Made by a program: the position numbers and the translations under genes
Shown here: one piece after another, positions 15,873-24,790 of the stretch
Layout of the letters: every line of letters starts with the position of its first letter
Numbering within the stretch: the stretch's first letter is position 1
Source: Leptolinea sp. UBA4782
GTDB lineage: Bacteria; Chloroflexota; Anaerolineae; Anaerolineales; Anaerolineaceae
Assembly: GCA_002403095.1 (NCBI GenBank)
Contig: DHHC01000051.1
Location: 1-60,628, forward strand
Direction: 5' to 3'
DNA length: 60,628 nucleotides
The notes under the pieces: model-generated
Told to the model about the DNA's origin: nothing
What the model saw: the letters and a program-made list of their open reading frames with translations, nothing else
Databases searched by the model: none

Positions 15873-16949
15873 TTAACAAATACGCGGCAGCATTTCGCCT
15901 GCCAGCATATCCAATATCCTTGTACTGCCATAGCTTGTCCGGAGCAGAACTGCACCCGGTTCATCTTTTTCAATTTTACCAATAATGGCTGCCTCGCGTC
16001 CGTACTTGTGATTTCGCATGATTTCTAAGGCTTTCTCTGCATATTGGGCGGGTAAAATAACGATCACTTTGCCTTCATTGGCAACGTACAGCGGATCAAA
16101 ACCCAGGATCTCGCAGGCATTTCGGACAACTGATTTGACCGGAATGGCGGATTCGTCAAGCCAGATGCTTACCTGGCTCTGACCGGCTATCTCGTTCAGT
16201 GTGGTGGCCAGCCCGCCCCTGGTCGGATCGCGCAGAGCATGGATTTCCGGTACTGCAGCCAAAACCTGGGCAATCAAACCGTTTAATGGGGCAACATCTG
16301 ATTCGAGCGAAGTCGAAAACCCCAGTTCTCCGCGGGCAGAAAGGACAGCAATGCCATGGTCGCCCATGCTGCCTGAAATGATGACCGCATCCCCCGGCTG
16401 CGCATTGGCTCCGTGAATGCTTCTGGAGCCTGGCAGCCAGCCAAAACCAGCTGTATTGATGTAAATCCCATCACCCTGTCCCTTATTAACCACTTTGGTA
16501 TCACCGGCAGCAATGAAGACACCAGCTTCCTTCGCAGCCACCTGCATGGAAGCAACTACCTTTTGGAGCACCTGGATGGCCAATCCTTCCTCCAGGATGA
16601 AACCAGCGGTCAACCCGGCCGGGGCGGCGCCGGACATGCTGATGTCATTGACAGTACCGCAAACCGATAGCCGGCCAATGTCACCTCCTGGAAAGAAGAG
16701 GGGAGTGACGATATGCGAATCGGTAGAAACCACCAGCCTGGGATTACTTATTTGAGAGGGCGGGAGAAGCCCAAAATCATTGCCGGCATCCAGCACAGGG
16801 TTGGAAAGAAATGGGGCAAATACCTTATTGATCAAGTCGCGGGTCATCAAGCCGCCACTGCCATGCCCCATAACGATTTGCTCATTGTGCGGCAGGGGAA
16901 GCGGGCAAACCGGGCCTTCCATCTCAGGTAATGTGTGTATTTCTGTCAT
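15873..16949 (-). CDS. hypE: Hydrogenase maturation protein HypE
   Basis: HypE dehydrates the S-carbamoyl group on its C-terminal cysteine to a thiocyanate that supplies the CN ligands of the [NiFe] site. The 358-residue protein has the PurM/SelD-like ATP fold (HGSGGLMTRDLI, CGTVNDISMSG, GDTKVV, RDPTRGGLATTLNEIA) and ends in PRIC, the diagnostic tail that carries the thiocyanate. It belongs to the hyp set but is separated from hypCDF by the lactate-permease-type gene. The ribosome-binding site is weak. Confidence 0.96.
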   Translation of the reverse strand: MTEIHTLPEMEGPVCPLPLPHNEQIVMGHGSGGLMTRDLINKVFAPFLSNPVLDAGNDFGLLPPSQISNPRLVVSTDSHIVTPLFFPGGDIGRLSVCGTVNDISMSGAAPAGLTAGFILEEGLAIQVLQKVVASMQVAAKEAGVFIAAGDTKVVNKGQGDGIYINTAGFGWLPGSRSIHGANAQPGDAVIISGSMGDHGIAVLSARGELGFSTSLESDVAPLNGLIAQVLAAVPEIHALRDPTRGGLATTLNEIAGQSQVSIWLDESAIPVKSVVRNACEILGFDPLYVANEGKVIVILPAQYAEKALEIMRNHKYGREAAIIGKIEKDEPGAVLLRTSYGSTRILDMLAGEMLPRIC

Positions 16950-16974
16950 GGGTGCGATTGTAACATATCCTGAA

Positions 16975-18477
16975 CTAGGCTCCAGCCAGGAGTATCACGC
17001 CGCCAAGTAGCAGGCCAATAGCCAGACCGATGGGCAGGGTCAGTTTCAAAACAGAGCCCTCCTGTCCTTGAAGTCCAACCGTGCTGCAGCCGAGAATTAC
17101 CTTTGCCGGAGAAAGCATACTTCCCAGCGAACCGCCTGCGGTTTGAGCTGCGATCAGCCAGGCAGGGGCAAATTTTAGCAGGATGGCTATATCTTCCTGC
17201 ATTGCCCCAAACAGGATATTAGAATTGGTGTTGGAACCGGTGGCAAATGCACCCAGAATTCCAACCCAGGGCGAAACCATGGGATATAGACTTTTTAATG
17301 AAAGACTTAACCCTTTAGCAAGCGATTGGGTCATACCTGTATGTTCCATGATGGATGAAAGCGCAACCGTGGAGATAATAGCAATGCTAGCAGGTGCGGC
17401 AGATTTCCAGGTAAACTGCAAAGCGGTTCTCCATCCTCTCTCTGGGATCAACTTCTGCCTGGAATAAATATACAGGGTTATCCCTGCTGTTAATAGGACC
17501 CAAAAGCCTGGATGGGAAAATGGGCGGATCGCCTGCCCATTACCTGCCGGAGTTGTAAATCCTGAATTAGTAATAACCGCTGAAAATTGCGGAATCCAGG
17601 CAATTCCTTGCAGAAACTGGCGGATCGCGCCTGGCCAGAAGACGATGATAAGGACAACCGAAAGTGCCAGGTACACACCCAGGATAGCAATTAGCTTCTG
17701 CCGGGTTCCTGGTTCAGCCAGTTTGCTACCGTTTTTCTTTTTTATCAACACCCCTGTCAGTATCCCTGACAACCCTGCCAGGAATCCGCTCAGGGTAACC
17801 AGGTCAAAGTATGCCAGGGCTGCCTGGACGCTTGCCATTACCAGTGCGATGAGCAATACATAGGGGAGTAGACTGGTTTGTTTGATTACCAGGGCAACCG
17901 CAATTCCGCAAAGCAGGCAGGCAATCCCCATCAAAACGCTGGCTGGAACCACCAGACTGGCAGCATTCATATTCACAACCCCAACCAGGGCCTGGAAGAC
18001 GACGCCCATATCGCCGAAAGTCACTGCCCAGGCATGACCGATTGCCGCACTTGCCACCGCGGTTACTGGCGGCATTCCAAGGGTAACAAGGATGGGTGCA
18101 ACAATGGCAATGGGGATGCCGAATCCAGCAATGCCTTCCAGGAAAGCAGAAAAGCACCAGGCCAGGATGAGCCACAAGAACCCGGTATCGGGGATGATAC
18201 GCTGCAAGCTGACTGCCAGCGCCTGGATCCCGCCGGAAAGATGCATGGTCTGGTACAGGAGCATGGCAGGCCAAATGATCAACAGGACATAGAATGACAG
18301 CACCAGGCTTTTTGTCAACCCGGTCAGCAGCACCTGTCCATTCAAGCCGAAGGCAAGCAATCCTGCCAGTATACCGGCTGCCAGGCTGATGGGGCCGGCA
18401 ATGTGCCCTCCCATGCGGAGGACGACCATCAAGAAAAGGAGGATAACGATGGGCAGGGCAGCCAGGAAGTATTCCAT
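16975..18477 (-). CDS. L-lactate permease family transporter (LctP-like)
   Basis: A very hydrophobic 500-residue protein with about 12-14 predicted membrane segments. It matches the LctP/LldP lactate permease family, which imports lactate or glycolate with protons. Family features are FLEGIAGFGIPIAIVAPILV, HAWAVTFGDMGVVFQAL and, near the end, GAFATGSNTNSNILFG with TAGGSLGSMLSPAKVILG. It lies six bases after hypD and 25 bases before hypE on the same strand, so it is embedded in the hyp operon. This may link lactate oxidation to H2 production; no lactate dehydrogenase is in the window. Confidence 0.93.
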   Translation of the reverse strand: MEYFLAALPIVILLFLMVVLRMGGHIAGPISLAAGILAGLLAFGLNGQVLLTGLTKSLVLSFYVLLIIWPAMLLYQTMHLSGGIQALAVSLQRIIPDTGFLWLILAWCFSAFLEGIAGFGIPIAIVAPILVTLGMPPVTAVASAAIGHAWAVTFGDMGVVFQALVGVVNMNAASLVVPASVLMGIACLLCGIAVALVIKQTSLLPYVLLIALVMASVQAALAYFDLVTLSGFLAGLSGILTGVLIKKKNGSKLAEPGTRQKLIAILGVYLALSVVLIIVFWPGAIRQFLQGIAWIPQFSAVITNSGFTTPAGNGQAIRPFSHPGFWVLLTAGITLYIYSRQKLIPERGWRTALQFTWKSAAPASIAIISTVALSSIMEHTGMTQSLAKGLSLSLKSLYPMVSPWVGILGAFATGSNTNSNILFGAMQEDIAILLKFAPAWLIAAQTAGGSLGSMLSPAKVILGCSTVGLQGQEGSVLKLTLPIGLAIGLLLGGVILLAGA

Positions 18478-18483
18478 GAATGG

Positions 18484-19569
18484 CTATTTACGTGCGTAGC
18501 GGTAATATGCAGCACATGCACCTTCGGAAGATACCATGGTTGCACCAAGGGGGTTTTGGGGTGTACAAATTGTGCCAAATGCCGGGCACTGGTTAGGCTT
18601 TTTGATCCCTTGCAGGATCTGGCCTGAGATACATATCTCTGACTCGTGGGTCTGGATATGTTCCACCTTAAAGCGTTTTTCGGCGTCAAAGCGGGAAAAT
18701 TCCGGACGCAACGCCCACCCGGACATCGGGATCATGCCTATCCCGCGCCAGTTGCGATCGCAGGGTTCAAAATAGGTCGAAATTAACTGCTGTGCATGAA
18801 TGTTGCCGTGCTCAGTCACAACACGCGGGTAGGCATTCTGAACTGCCGCTTCACCTTTTTCCAACGCCTGTAAAGTCAAGAGAATTCCGTTAAGCAGATC
18901 TACCGGCTCGAAACCGGTTACGGTGATGGGAATTTTGTACAATTCGGCGATCGGGTGATACTCCCAGAAACCCATCACGGCACAAACGTGACCGGCAGCT
19001 AAGAATCCCTGGACGCGGTTATTCGGTGATCCCAAAATGGCATGCATGGCAGGCGGCACACACACATGCGATACCAGCAAAGTGAAATTGTCCAGGTTCA
19101 AGGCGCGTGCCTGCGCCAGGGCTGCCAGGTTGGCGGGTGCAGTCGTTTCAAACCCGATGGCGAAGAAAACCACCTGCCGGTCAGGATTAGCCTGGGCAAT
19201 TTGGACGGCATCCAGAGGGGAGTAAACCACCTGGATGCTGGCTCCGCGTGCGCGCAGGTTGAAAAGATCGTCTTTTGAACCGGGTACCCGCAGCATATCA
19301 CCATAAGAAGTAAATATCACATCCGGATGGGCAGCAATTGCCAGCGCCTTATCTACCAGTTCCAAGGAGGTCACACAAACCGGGCAGCCAGGCCCATGTA
19401 CCAACTCGATCTCGGGCGGAAGAAGCTGGTCCAGGCCGTAGTGCATGATGGCGTGCGTTTGCCCGCCGCAGATCTCCATGATGACCCAGGGACGGGTTAT
19501 GGTCTTTTTTATCTTCTGTATGAGATTGGCGACAATTTTAGGGTCGCGGAAACTGCTGGTAAAGTCCAC
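18484..19569 (-). CDS. hypD: Hydrogenase maturation protein HypD
   Basis: HypD carries the Fe(CO)(CN)2 unit with HypC during [NiFe] site assembly and holds a [4Fe-4S] cluster. Motifs present are IMEICGGQTHAIM, HGPGCPVC, GFETTAP and the C-terminal cysteine region ending GACAAYYRYARK. Upstream in-frame codons lie in hypC. GTG 19569 is chosen as the start: GAGGAT overlaps the hypC stop, the start is five bases after that stop, and the resulting 361 residues match the family length. Confidence 0.95.
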   Translation of the reverse strand: MDFTSSFRDPKIVANLIQKIKKTITRPWVIMEICGGQTHAIMHYGLDQLLPPEIELVHGPGCPVCVTSLELVDKALAIAAHPDVIFTSYGDMLRVPGSKDDLFNLRARGASIQVVYSPLDAVQIAQANPDRQVVFFAIGFETTAPANLAALAQARALNLDNFTLLVSHVCVPPAMHAILGSPNNRVQGFLAAGHVCAVMGFWEYHPIAELYKIPITVTGFEPVDLLNGILLTLQALEKGEAAVQNAYPRVVTEHGNIHAQQLISTYFEPCDRNWRGIGMIPMSGWALRPEFSRFDAEKRFKVEHIQTHESEICISGQILQGIKKPNQCPAFGTICTPQNPLGATMVSSEGACAAYYRYARK

Positions 19570-19573
19570 CTGT

Positions 19574-19807
19574 CTAATCCTCGTATTCACCCATTTCGCG
19601 CAAGATAGAGAGTGTCTCCTGCGCTTCTTCTTCACTTAGTTTGTTCAATGCATACCCGGCATGTACGATGGTGTAATCTCCCACCTGTGCATCCGGCAAC
19701 GTCTCAATGCAAACCTGGCGGATAACGCCGCCAAAGTCCACGTTAGCCATCCGTAAACCGGGTCCTTCAAGGATTTCAATGATTTTTCCAGGAACTCCAA
19801 GGCACAT
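19574..19807 (-). CDS. hypC: Hydrogenase maturation chaperone HypC
   Basis: A 77-residue HypC/HupF chaperone. It begins with the diagnostic MCLGVPGKI, whose Cys2 binds iron and the hydrogenase precursor. The rest has the typical DFGGVIRQV and VGDYTIVHAGYAL beta-barrel pattern. It overlaps the hypD translation signals and follows hypF by 17 bases with an AAGGAG-like site. Confidence 0.97.
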   Translation of the reverse strand: MCLGVPGKIIEILEGPGLRMANVDFGGVIRQVCIETLPDAQVGDYTIVHAGYALNKLSEEEAQETLSILREMGEYED

Positions 19808-19824
19808 TTTTGACTCCTTTTTGT

Positions 19825-22122
19825 CTATTTACCAGTAAATTCAGCATTAGCTGCGATCCAGGCCTGTCCCAAAGACAAACCGCCATCATTGGACGGAACC
19901 TGGTGATGGGTTAACACGGTAAACCCTTTAGATTCTAATCCACTTACGGTTTTCCGCAACAACAGCCTGTTCTGCCAGACGCCTCCGCTTAAGGCCGCAG
20001 CGCTGCACCCTGACTGTGAGCGGGCTGCTTCACAAACCTCAATTGCTGCCAGGGCAATGGAATTGTGGAATTTTCCTGCAATCTCTGCTTTGCTGTCATT
20101 CTGATAGAGATCTGCAATGATTCCCTGCAACAAGGGCTCTATCTCCCACACGCCGGCTTTCAACGGCAAGGGATAACGGCCGGTTGCTGCCGGGTTCGCT
20201 GCAACTTCGAGCAGGATGGCTGCCTGGGCTTCGTAGCTGGTTTCAGCGCATATGCCAGCCAGGGCTGAAACTGCATCAAAAAGCCGCCCCATGCTGGAGG
20301 TTTGGGGAGTATTGATGGAATTCTGCAGCTGGGCAAGCAAGATGCTGCGGTCTGCGCTACACAGGCTGGAATCAACCAGACTCGTATGCTCATCCCAATC
20401 GATCTTCTCGTTCCAGAGATACGCCAGTGCGATCCTGGCAGGGTGGTGAATGGCAGCATCTCCTCCCGGCAAGGGTTGGTAAGCCAGGTGGGCATAGCGC
20501 TGGTAACCGTGGCAATTTCCGACCAGCACCTCGCCGCCCCAGATCTTGCCGTCTGTGCCATAGCCTGTACCATCAAAACACAGGCCGATAACCTGCTCAT
20601 CAACCGGCAGGTGGTTTTCCGCAATCACGCTTGCCAGGTGGGCATGGTGGTGTTGTACCTGCAGAACAGGCAGCTGGTGTTCCTGTGAGAATTCGAGTGC
20701 GTAGCGGGTGCTCAGGTAATCCGGGTGCAGGTCGCACACTACCCGTTCAGGCGTTATCCGGAACAGGTTCTGGTAGTGAGCAACACCTTCCTTGAAAGAG
20801 CGGTATGTTTCGTAGTTTTCCAGGTCGCCAATGTGGTGGCTGATAAATGCATATTTGTCGCGTGTAAGGCAAAATGTATTTTTCAGCAAAGCACCGGTAG
20901 CAAGTACCTGCGGCACATCCTGAGAGAGGGTGACAGCATCCGGCGCATAGCCGCGTGCGCGGCGTATAGGGTAGATTTTGCCCCTTTCTTCCCTGACAAC
21001 CGAATCATCCACCCGCATGTGGATCGGGCGGTTGTGGTTCAAAACGGCATCCGCAATTGGCTGGAGCCTTTTAATTCCATCTTCATCAATGTAGGCAATG
21101 GGCTCATCGCTCATATTCCCGCTGGTCATCACCAGCAAATCAGGGTAACCTGCTTCAGGTTCGAGCAGCAGCAAGTGCAAGGGAGTGTACGGCAGCATGA
21201 TTCCAAGGGTATCGAGCCCTGGTGCTACTGAGGGGGCAATGCCGTTCGCGGGTTTCTGGTTAAGCAATACCACCGGTTTCTGGCGTGAAAGGAGCAGTTC
21301 TTCTTCTGCCTCAGACACTTCACAGGCTGCCTTGATTGATGCCAAATCGAAAGCCATCAGGGCAAACGGTTTGTCGCTGCGTTTTTTACGATTGCGCATA
21401 GCTGCAACTGCAGCTTCATTGCGAGCATCACAGGCCAGGTGGTAACCGCCCAGGCCTTTCACCGCAATGATCTTTCCTTGCCTGATCCATTTCCTGGTCA
21501 GCTGAAGGGCCTCTTCGCCTGCTGCTTTTTCTTCACCGCCTGCGATGAAATTTAACTGTGGTCCGCAGACCGGGCAGGCGATCGGTTGGGCGTGAAACCT
21601 TCTGTCCCGCGGGTTTTTGTATTCTGCCGTGCATTGCGGGCATAAAGGAAATCCCTTCATGGTGGTAAAGGGACGGTCGTATGGAATGTCCTCAATGATC
21701 GTGAAACGCGGTCCGCAGTTTGTGCAATTGATGAACGGGTAACGGTACCTGCGGTCCTTTGGGTTGAACAGTTCCTTCTGGCAGTCAGCGCAAATAGCAA
21801 TATCCGGTGAAATTGGAATATACTCGCCCGGCTGGGGCTGGCTGGAAAAGATTTGGAAATCCGGGAAAAATTCCGGTTGAATCTCAGTGACTTGAAGAGA
21901 ATCGACCCTGGCAAGCGGCGGCAGATGATTTGAGAGTGCACTTATCAGCTTCTCGATACCATCGGGCGAGCCGTTTACTTCGATTTCAACGCCAGATGAG
22001 GAATTTCTAACCCAGCCTGTCAGGTGATTCTTTAACGCCTGCTCATACACAAAAGGCCGGAAACCGACCCCTTGGACGATGCCCTGTACCTGGATGCGCC
22101 TTGCAATGTTATTCTGTCCCAT
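19825..22122 (-). CDS. hypF: Carbamoyltransferase HypF
   Basis: HypF activates carbamoyl phosphate and transfers the carbamoyl group to HypE, giving the cyanide ligands. The protein has about 765 residues. Domains in order: acylphosphatase (QGIVQGVGFRPFVYEQ, residues about 8-23), two zinc-finger pairs (CADCQ, CTNCGP, CPQC, CPVCGP, about 100-185), a YrdC-like domain (about 195-370), and a Kae1-like carbamoyltransferase domain with the metal motif VQHHHAHLASV. It ends with SGGVWQNRLLL and NDGGLSLGQA, both typical. ATG 22122 is the chosen start, because the in-frame codons up to 22164 have no ribosome-binding site and precede the acylphosphatase fold. Confidence 0.95.
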   Translation of the reverse strand: MGQNNIARRIQVQGIVQGVGFRPFVYEQALKNHLTGWVRNSSSGVEIEVNGSPDGIEKLISALSNHLPPLARVDSLQVTEIQPEFFPDFQIFSSQPQPGEYIPISPDIAICADCQKELFNPKDRRYRYPFINCTNCGPRFTIIEDIPYDRPFTTMKGFPLCPQCTAEYKNPRDRRFHAQPIACPVCGPQLNFIAGGEEKAAGEEALQLTRKWIRQGKIIAVKGLGGYHLACDARNEAAVAAMRNRKKRSDKPFALMAFDLASIKAACEVSEAEEELLLSRQKPVVLLNQKPANGIAPSVAPGLDTLGIMLPYTPLHLLLLEPEAGYPDLLVMTSGNMSDEPIAYIDEDGIKRLQPIADAVLNHNRPIHMRVDDSVVREERGKIYPIRRARGYAPDAVTLSQDVPQVLATGALLKNTFCLTRDKYAFISHHIGDLENYETYRSFKEGVAHYQNLFRITPERVVCDLHPDYLSTRYALEFSQEHQLPVLQVQHHHAHLASVIAENHLPVDEQVIGLCFDGTGYGTDGKIWGGEVLVGNCHGYQRYAHLAYQPLPGGDAAIHHPARIALAYLWNEKIDWDEHTSLVDSSLCSADRSILLAQLQNSINTPQTSSMGRLFDAVSALAGICAETSYEAQAAILLEVAANPAATGRYPLPLKAGVWEIEPLLQGIIADLYQNDSKAEIAGKFHNSIALAAIEVCEAARSQSGCSAAALSGGVWQNRLLLRKTVSGLESKGFTVLTHHQVPSNDGGLSLGQAWIAANAEFTGK

Positions 22123-22196
22123 TATTATGATCCAACCGGCAAGGTTAATACACTTGCAACGCAAGATATTATACCAAAATAGTCCGAATAAAGGAT

Positions 22197-22697
22197 TTAT
22201 TCCTGGGTACTTGGAATCATCTTGCCTGGCTGCCGGACAATGATATCAAATAGCTGCAGGCGGGTATTTAGATGATGGCTGGCAATGACATTGGTCAAGC
22301 GCCGCATAATGACATACCCAAGCTCGGGATCGGAGTCGCACAGGGTGATGAGCGAAGATGTGTCAAAACAAATCAGGTGGCAGGCACTCAGAGCTTTGGC
22401 GCTGCAGGTTCTTTCGCGCACAACAGGTGTGACACAGGACCAGCCGATGATATCCAGCGGTTCAGCTTTATTCATAAACACTGACCCGCGGGTAGGCACA
22501 AAAGACTCCAGGATGAGCTGGCCTTCGAGCAAGATATAGAGGGTATCAGGGCGGGTACCTTCCTTAAAAAGCGATGAGCCTGCTGATACATCACAAAACC
22601 GTGCGATCTGGGCAAGCGCGTCGATCTTCTCCTGGGGCAGATCATGGAACCAGGGGATGCTTTTCAAAGTCAGGTTCAAATCCGAAGTAATGCTCAT
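22197..22697 (-). CDS. Stand-alone cyclic-nucleotide-binding-domain protein
   Basis: A 166-residue protein made of one Crp/cNMP-binding beta-roll (residues about 12-130: VSAGSSLFKEGTRPDTLYILLEG, then PLDIIGWSCV) and a C-terminal helix (about 130-155). The Crp-type helix-turn-helix is absent, so direct DNA binding is unlikely. The phosphate-binding cassette is not canonical, so a ligand is uncertain. It lies between hypF and the hydrogenase protease gene on the same strand, so it may act as a sensor or partner for the hydrogenase; this is inference. Confidence 0.8.
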   Translation of the reverse strand: MSITSDLNLTLKSIPWFHDLPQEKIDALAQIARFCDVSAGSSLFKEGTRPDTLYILLEGQLILESFVPTRGSVFMNKAEPLDIIGWSCVTPVVRERTCSAKALSACHLICFDTSSLITLCDSDPELGYVIMRRLTNVIASHHLNTRLQLFDIIVRQPGKMIPSTQE

Positions 22698-22795
22698 CTA
22701 CTCTATCTTATTGGACAAACTTTACACATAATTTACAATCTGCAGGTTCTAAGGTCAATGAACAAATGTAATTGAATTGTCACCATTCAGATTCA

Positions 22796-23287
22796 TTAAT
22801 TCAATAATTCGTCAACCCAGTTAATGATCACTTTGACCGCTTCGCCAGCCAGGGCGGCTGTGCGCATAGATAAGGAGTGTGAGAACTCGAAGGAGTATCC
22901 CCTAATGGAAACAAGCAAGGCTGCCGGCTCTTTCTGGTGGATCGTCTGGGTGATGGAGAGGCAGGTTTCAGGAGTCATGTGGTGGGTGAAGGGCGAGTTC
23001 TGGAAACCTGGTTCAAGGCGTTTGATATTGAGGTCATCCGGCACAGCACCGGTGTGTGCATCTACAAAGCACACCGCATCATATTCAGCAATGGTGTCTG
23101 CCATTTCAGGGGTGAGCTGCAGGGATGTGTAGAAATCGGGGCTGTTTCCTGCTGGTACAAAACCTTCCAGCAAGTCATCCGGGACTGGTACACCATAATG
23201 CCCTGCCAGCGCCATGACAACATGCCAGGCTACCCCGTCATCTTCCCTGTCTGGGTTTCCATACCCGATGATGATGATCTTTTTCAT
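22796..23287 (-). CDS. [NiFe] hydrogenase maturation endopeptidase (HyaD/HycI/HoxW family)
   Basis: A 163-residue M52-family protease that removes the C-terminal tail of the hydrogenase large subunit after nickel insertion. It starts with IIIIGYGNPDREDDGVAW, containing the conserved GxGN and Asp nickel-sensing residues. The second metal region is FVDAHTGAVP, and a HHMTPE histidine follows. It lies 65 bases after hoxH, separated by a strong hairpin. Its own ribosome-binding site is poor. HoxH, its likely substrate, ends with a cleavable tail after the DPCLSCSTH motif. Confidence 0.9.
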   Translation of the reverse strand: MKKIIIIGYGNPDREDDGVAWHVVMALAGHYGVPVPDDLLEGFVPAGNSPDFYTSLQLTPEMADTIAEYDAVCFVDAHTGAVPDDLNIKRLEPGFQNSPFTHHMTPETCLSITQTIHQKEPAALLVSIRGYSFEFSHSLSMRTAALAGEAVKVIINWVDELLN

Positions 23288-23300
23288 GACTACTTACAAA

Positions 23301-23335
23301 TGCAGGGGTTTTGACAGGCTGCCAAAACCCCTGCA
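23301..23335 (-). terminator. Strong hairpin between hoxH and the maturation protease gene
   Basis: A perfect 12-bp stem (23301-23312 with 23324-23335) with an 11-base loop. Read on the minus strand, the stem is followed by TTTGT, so termination would be only partial. It begins 17 bases beyond the hoxH stop and ends 14 bases before the protease start. Confidence 0.75.
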
Positions 23336-23352
23336 GGTGTTTACTACTTTAA

Positions 23353-24780
23353 TTAAAGTCCGCGTTTTACCGTGTTGACAAGTTTTCCTTCGACATCCAG
23401 CACTTCAATTTCGATGGGCATTTGCCCGACTGCATGGGTGGAGCAGGAAAGGCAGGGGTCATGGGCGCGGATGGCGGCTTCAACCCGGTTCAACATTCCT
23501 TCAGTGACTGGACCATCAATATAGGTCTTGGCAACAGAATCTACTGCGGTGCTCATAGCCCAGTTATTATGCCCGGTCGAGACGATCAGGTTCACCCGTT
23601 CCAGCTGGCCGTTGGCATTGGCCCAGTAATGGTGGAAGAGAGTACCACGCGGGGCTTCGATCACGCCCACACCTTCACCCTTGTTATACTGGCGGGTGTT
23701 GATGATGTCGGTTGAAAGGATATCGGGATCTTCGCACAGGATGCGGACCCGTTCCAGGGCGAAGAGTGCCTCAATCATGCGGGCCAGGTGGTAATAGAGG
23801 GTATTGCCAACTGGTTTGCCGTTATTGAGCGACTTCCAGTACTTCATCTCTTCGGCAGCCATTGGGGTCTCTATGATGTCTGCATTGTTCAGGCGGCCAA
23901 GCGGACCAACCCTGTAAACTCCGCCCGGAAAACCAAATTTCTTGTAGTACGGGAATTTCAGGTATGACCAGGGCTCAACATGTTCAGCGATGTAGTCCAG
24001 GTAGTTGCGCCCTTCAAAGCGCTCGAGTTCCTGACCCTGTGAATCTTTTAGCCTGATTATCCCATCGGATAATTCCAACCCATTGTTGGGTGTGACCAGG
24101 CCAAGATATCCGGATTCAAGGACAGCAAATTTGTTGATGTCCTCAATATGCTCGGCAGCCCAGTCTTTCATGATCTTGATGCCCACCTGGGTGGTGGCAA
24201 TGTTTTCATCAATCAGCGACAGGATTTCATCCCGCTCGGAGACTGTCAGGGCTTTATTGACTCCGCCTGGAACCGCAAAATCGGGGTGGACCTTGCGTCC
24301 GCCAAGGGTCTTGATGATCTCTTGGCCAAACTTTCGCAGCCGGACTGCTTTCACGGTCAGGTCTGGTGCAGCTTGAATCAGTCCGACGACATTGCGGATC
24401 GCAGGGTCAGCGTCAAAACCGAGCAGCAGGTCTGGACCAGCCAGTTCAAAGAAGTGCATGCCATGGCTTTGGATGATCTGGCCCATATGCATCAGGTCGC
24501 GCAGCATTACAGCAGGTTTTGGTGGGGGACAGCTGAGGAGATCGTCTCCAGCTTTGGCTGAAGCAAGATGATGGCTGACCGGGCAAATTCCGCAAATGCG
24601 GGGGGTGATATAAGGCATTTCGAAGACCATGCGGCCTTCGCAAAATTTCTCAAACCCGCGGAACTCATTCACATGCAGGTAAGCATGTTCGACCTTTCCA
24701 TCAGGTTTCAAATGGACGGTCACTTTTGCGTGACCTTCAATCCGGGTTACTGGCTCAATTGTGATTTTTTGCGCTACCAT
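23353..24780 (-). CDS. hoxH: [NiFe] hydrogenase large subunit, group 3 (HoxH/HydL-like)
   Basis: A 475-residue catalytic subunit holding the NiFe(CN)2CO centre for H2 oxidation or proton reduction. The first Cys pair is in ITPRICGICPVSHH (about residues 60-72) and the second in HDPCLSCSTHAVGQM (about residues 445-460). The first part has ITIEPVTRIEGHAKV. No selenocysteine is present: both C-terminal nickel ligands are Cys codons. The tail after the second motif would be removed by the protease encoded next. The companion NuoE/F/G-type subunits place it in cytoplasmic group 3 (3d Hox type or the related bifurcating type). Confidence 0.95.
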   Translation of the reverse strand: MVAQKITIEPVTRIEGHAKVTVHLKPDGKVEHAYLHVNEFRGFEKFCEGRMVFEMPYITPRICGICPVSHHLASAKAGDDLLSCPPPKPAVMLRDLMHMGQIIQSHGMHFFELAGPDLLLGFDADPAIRNVVGLIQAAPDLTVKAVRLRKFGQEIIKTLGGRKVHPDFAVPGGVNKALTVSERDEILSLIDENIATTQVGIKIMKDWAAEHIEDINKFAVLESGYLGLVTPNNGLELSDGIIRLKDSQGQELERFEGRNYLDYIAEHVEPWSYLKFPYYKKFGFPGGVYRVGPLGRLNNADIIETPMAAEEMKYWKSLNNGKPVGNTLYYHLARMIEALFALERVRILCEDPDILSTDIINTRQYNKGEGVGVIEAPRGTLFHHYWANANGQLERVNLIVSTGHNNWAMSTAVDSVAKTYIDGPVTEGMLNRVEAAIRAHDPCLSCSTHAVGQMPIEIEVLDVEGKLVNTVKRGL

Positions 24781-24790
24781 TATTTACCTC

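Noticed and set aside
15873..16949. SelD (selenophosphate synthetase) instead of HypE
   Set aside because: The fold is shared, and a nearby selD would fit the selenoprotein, but the protein ends in PRIC, lacks the N-terminal Cys/Sec of SelD, and sits among hyp genes. It is HypE.
22197..22697. Crp/Fnr transcription factor
   Set aside because: There is no helix-turn-helix after the binding domain, only a short helix and a tail.
23353..24780. Selenocysteine in the hydrogenase large subunit
   Set aside because: Both pairs read as ordinary Cys codons (CGIC and CLSC), and the gene has no internal TGA.
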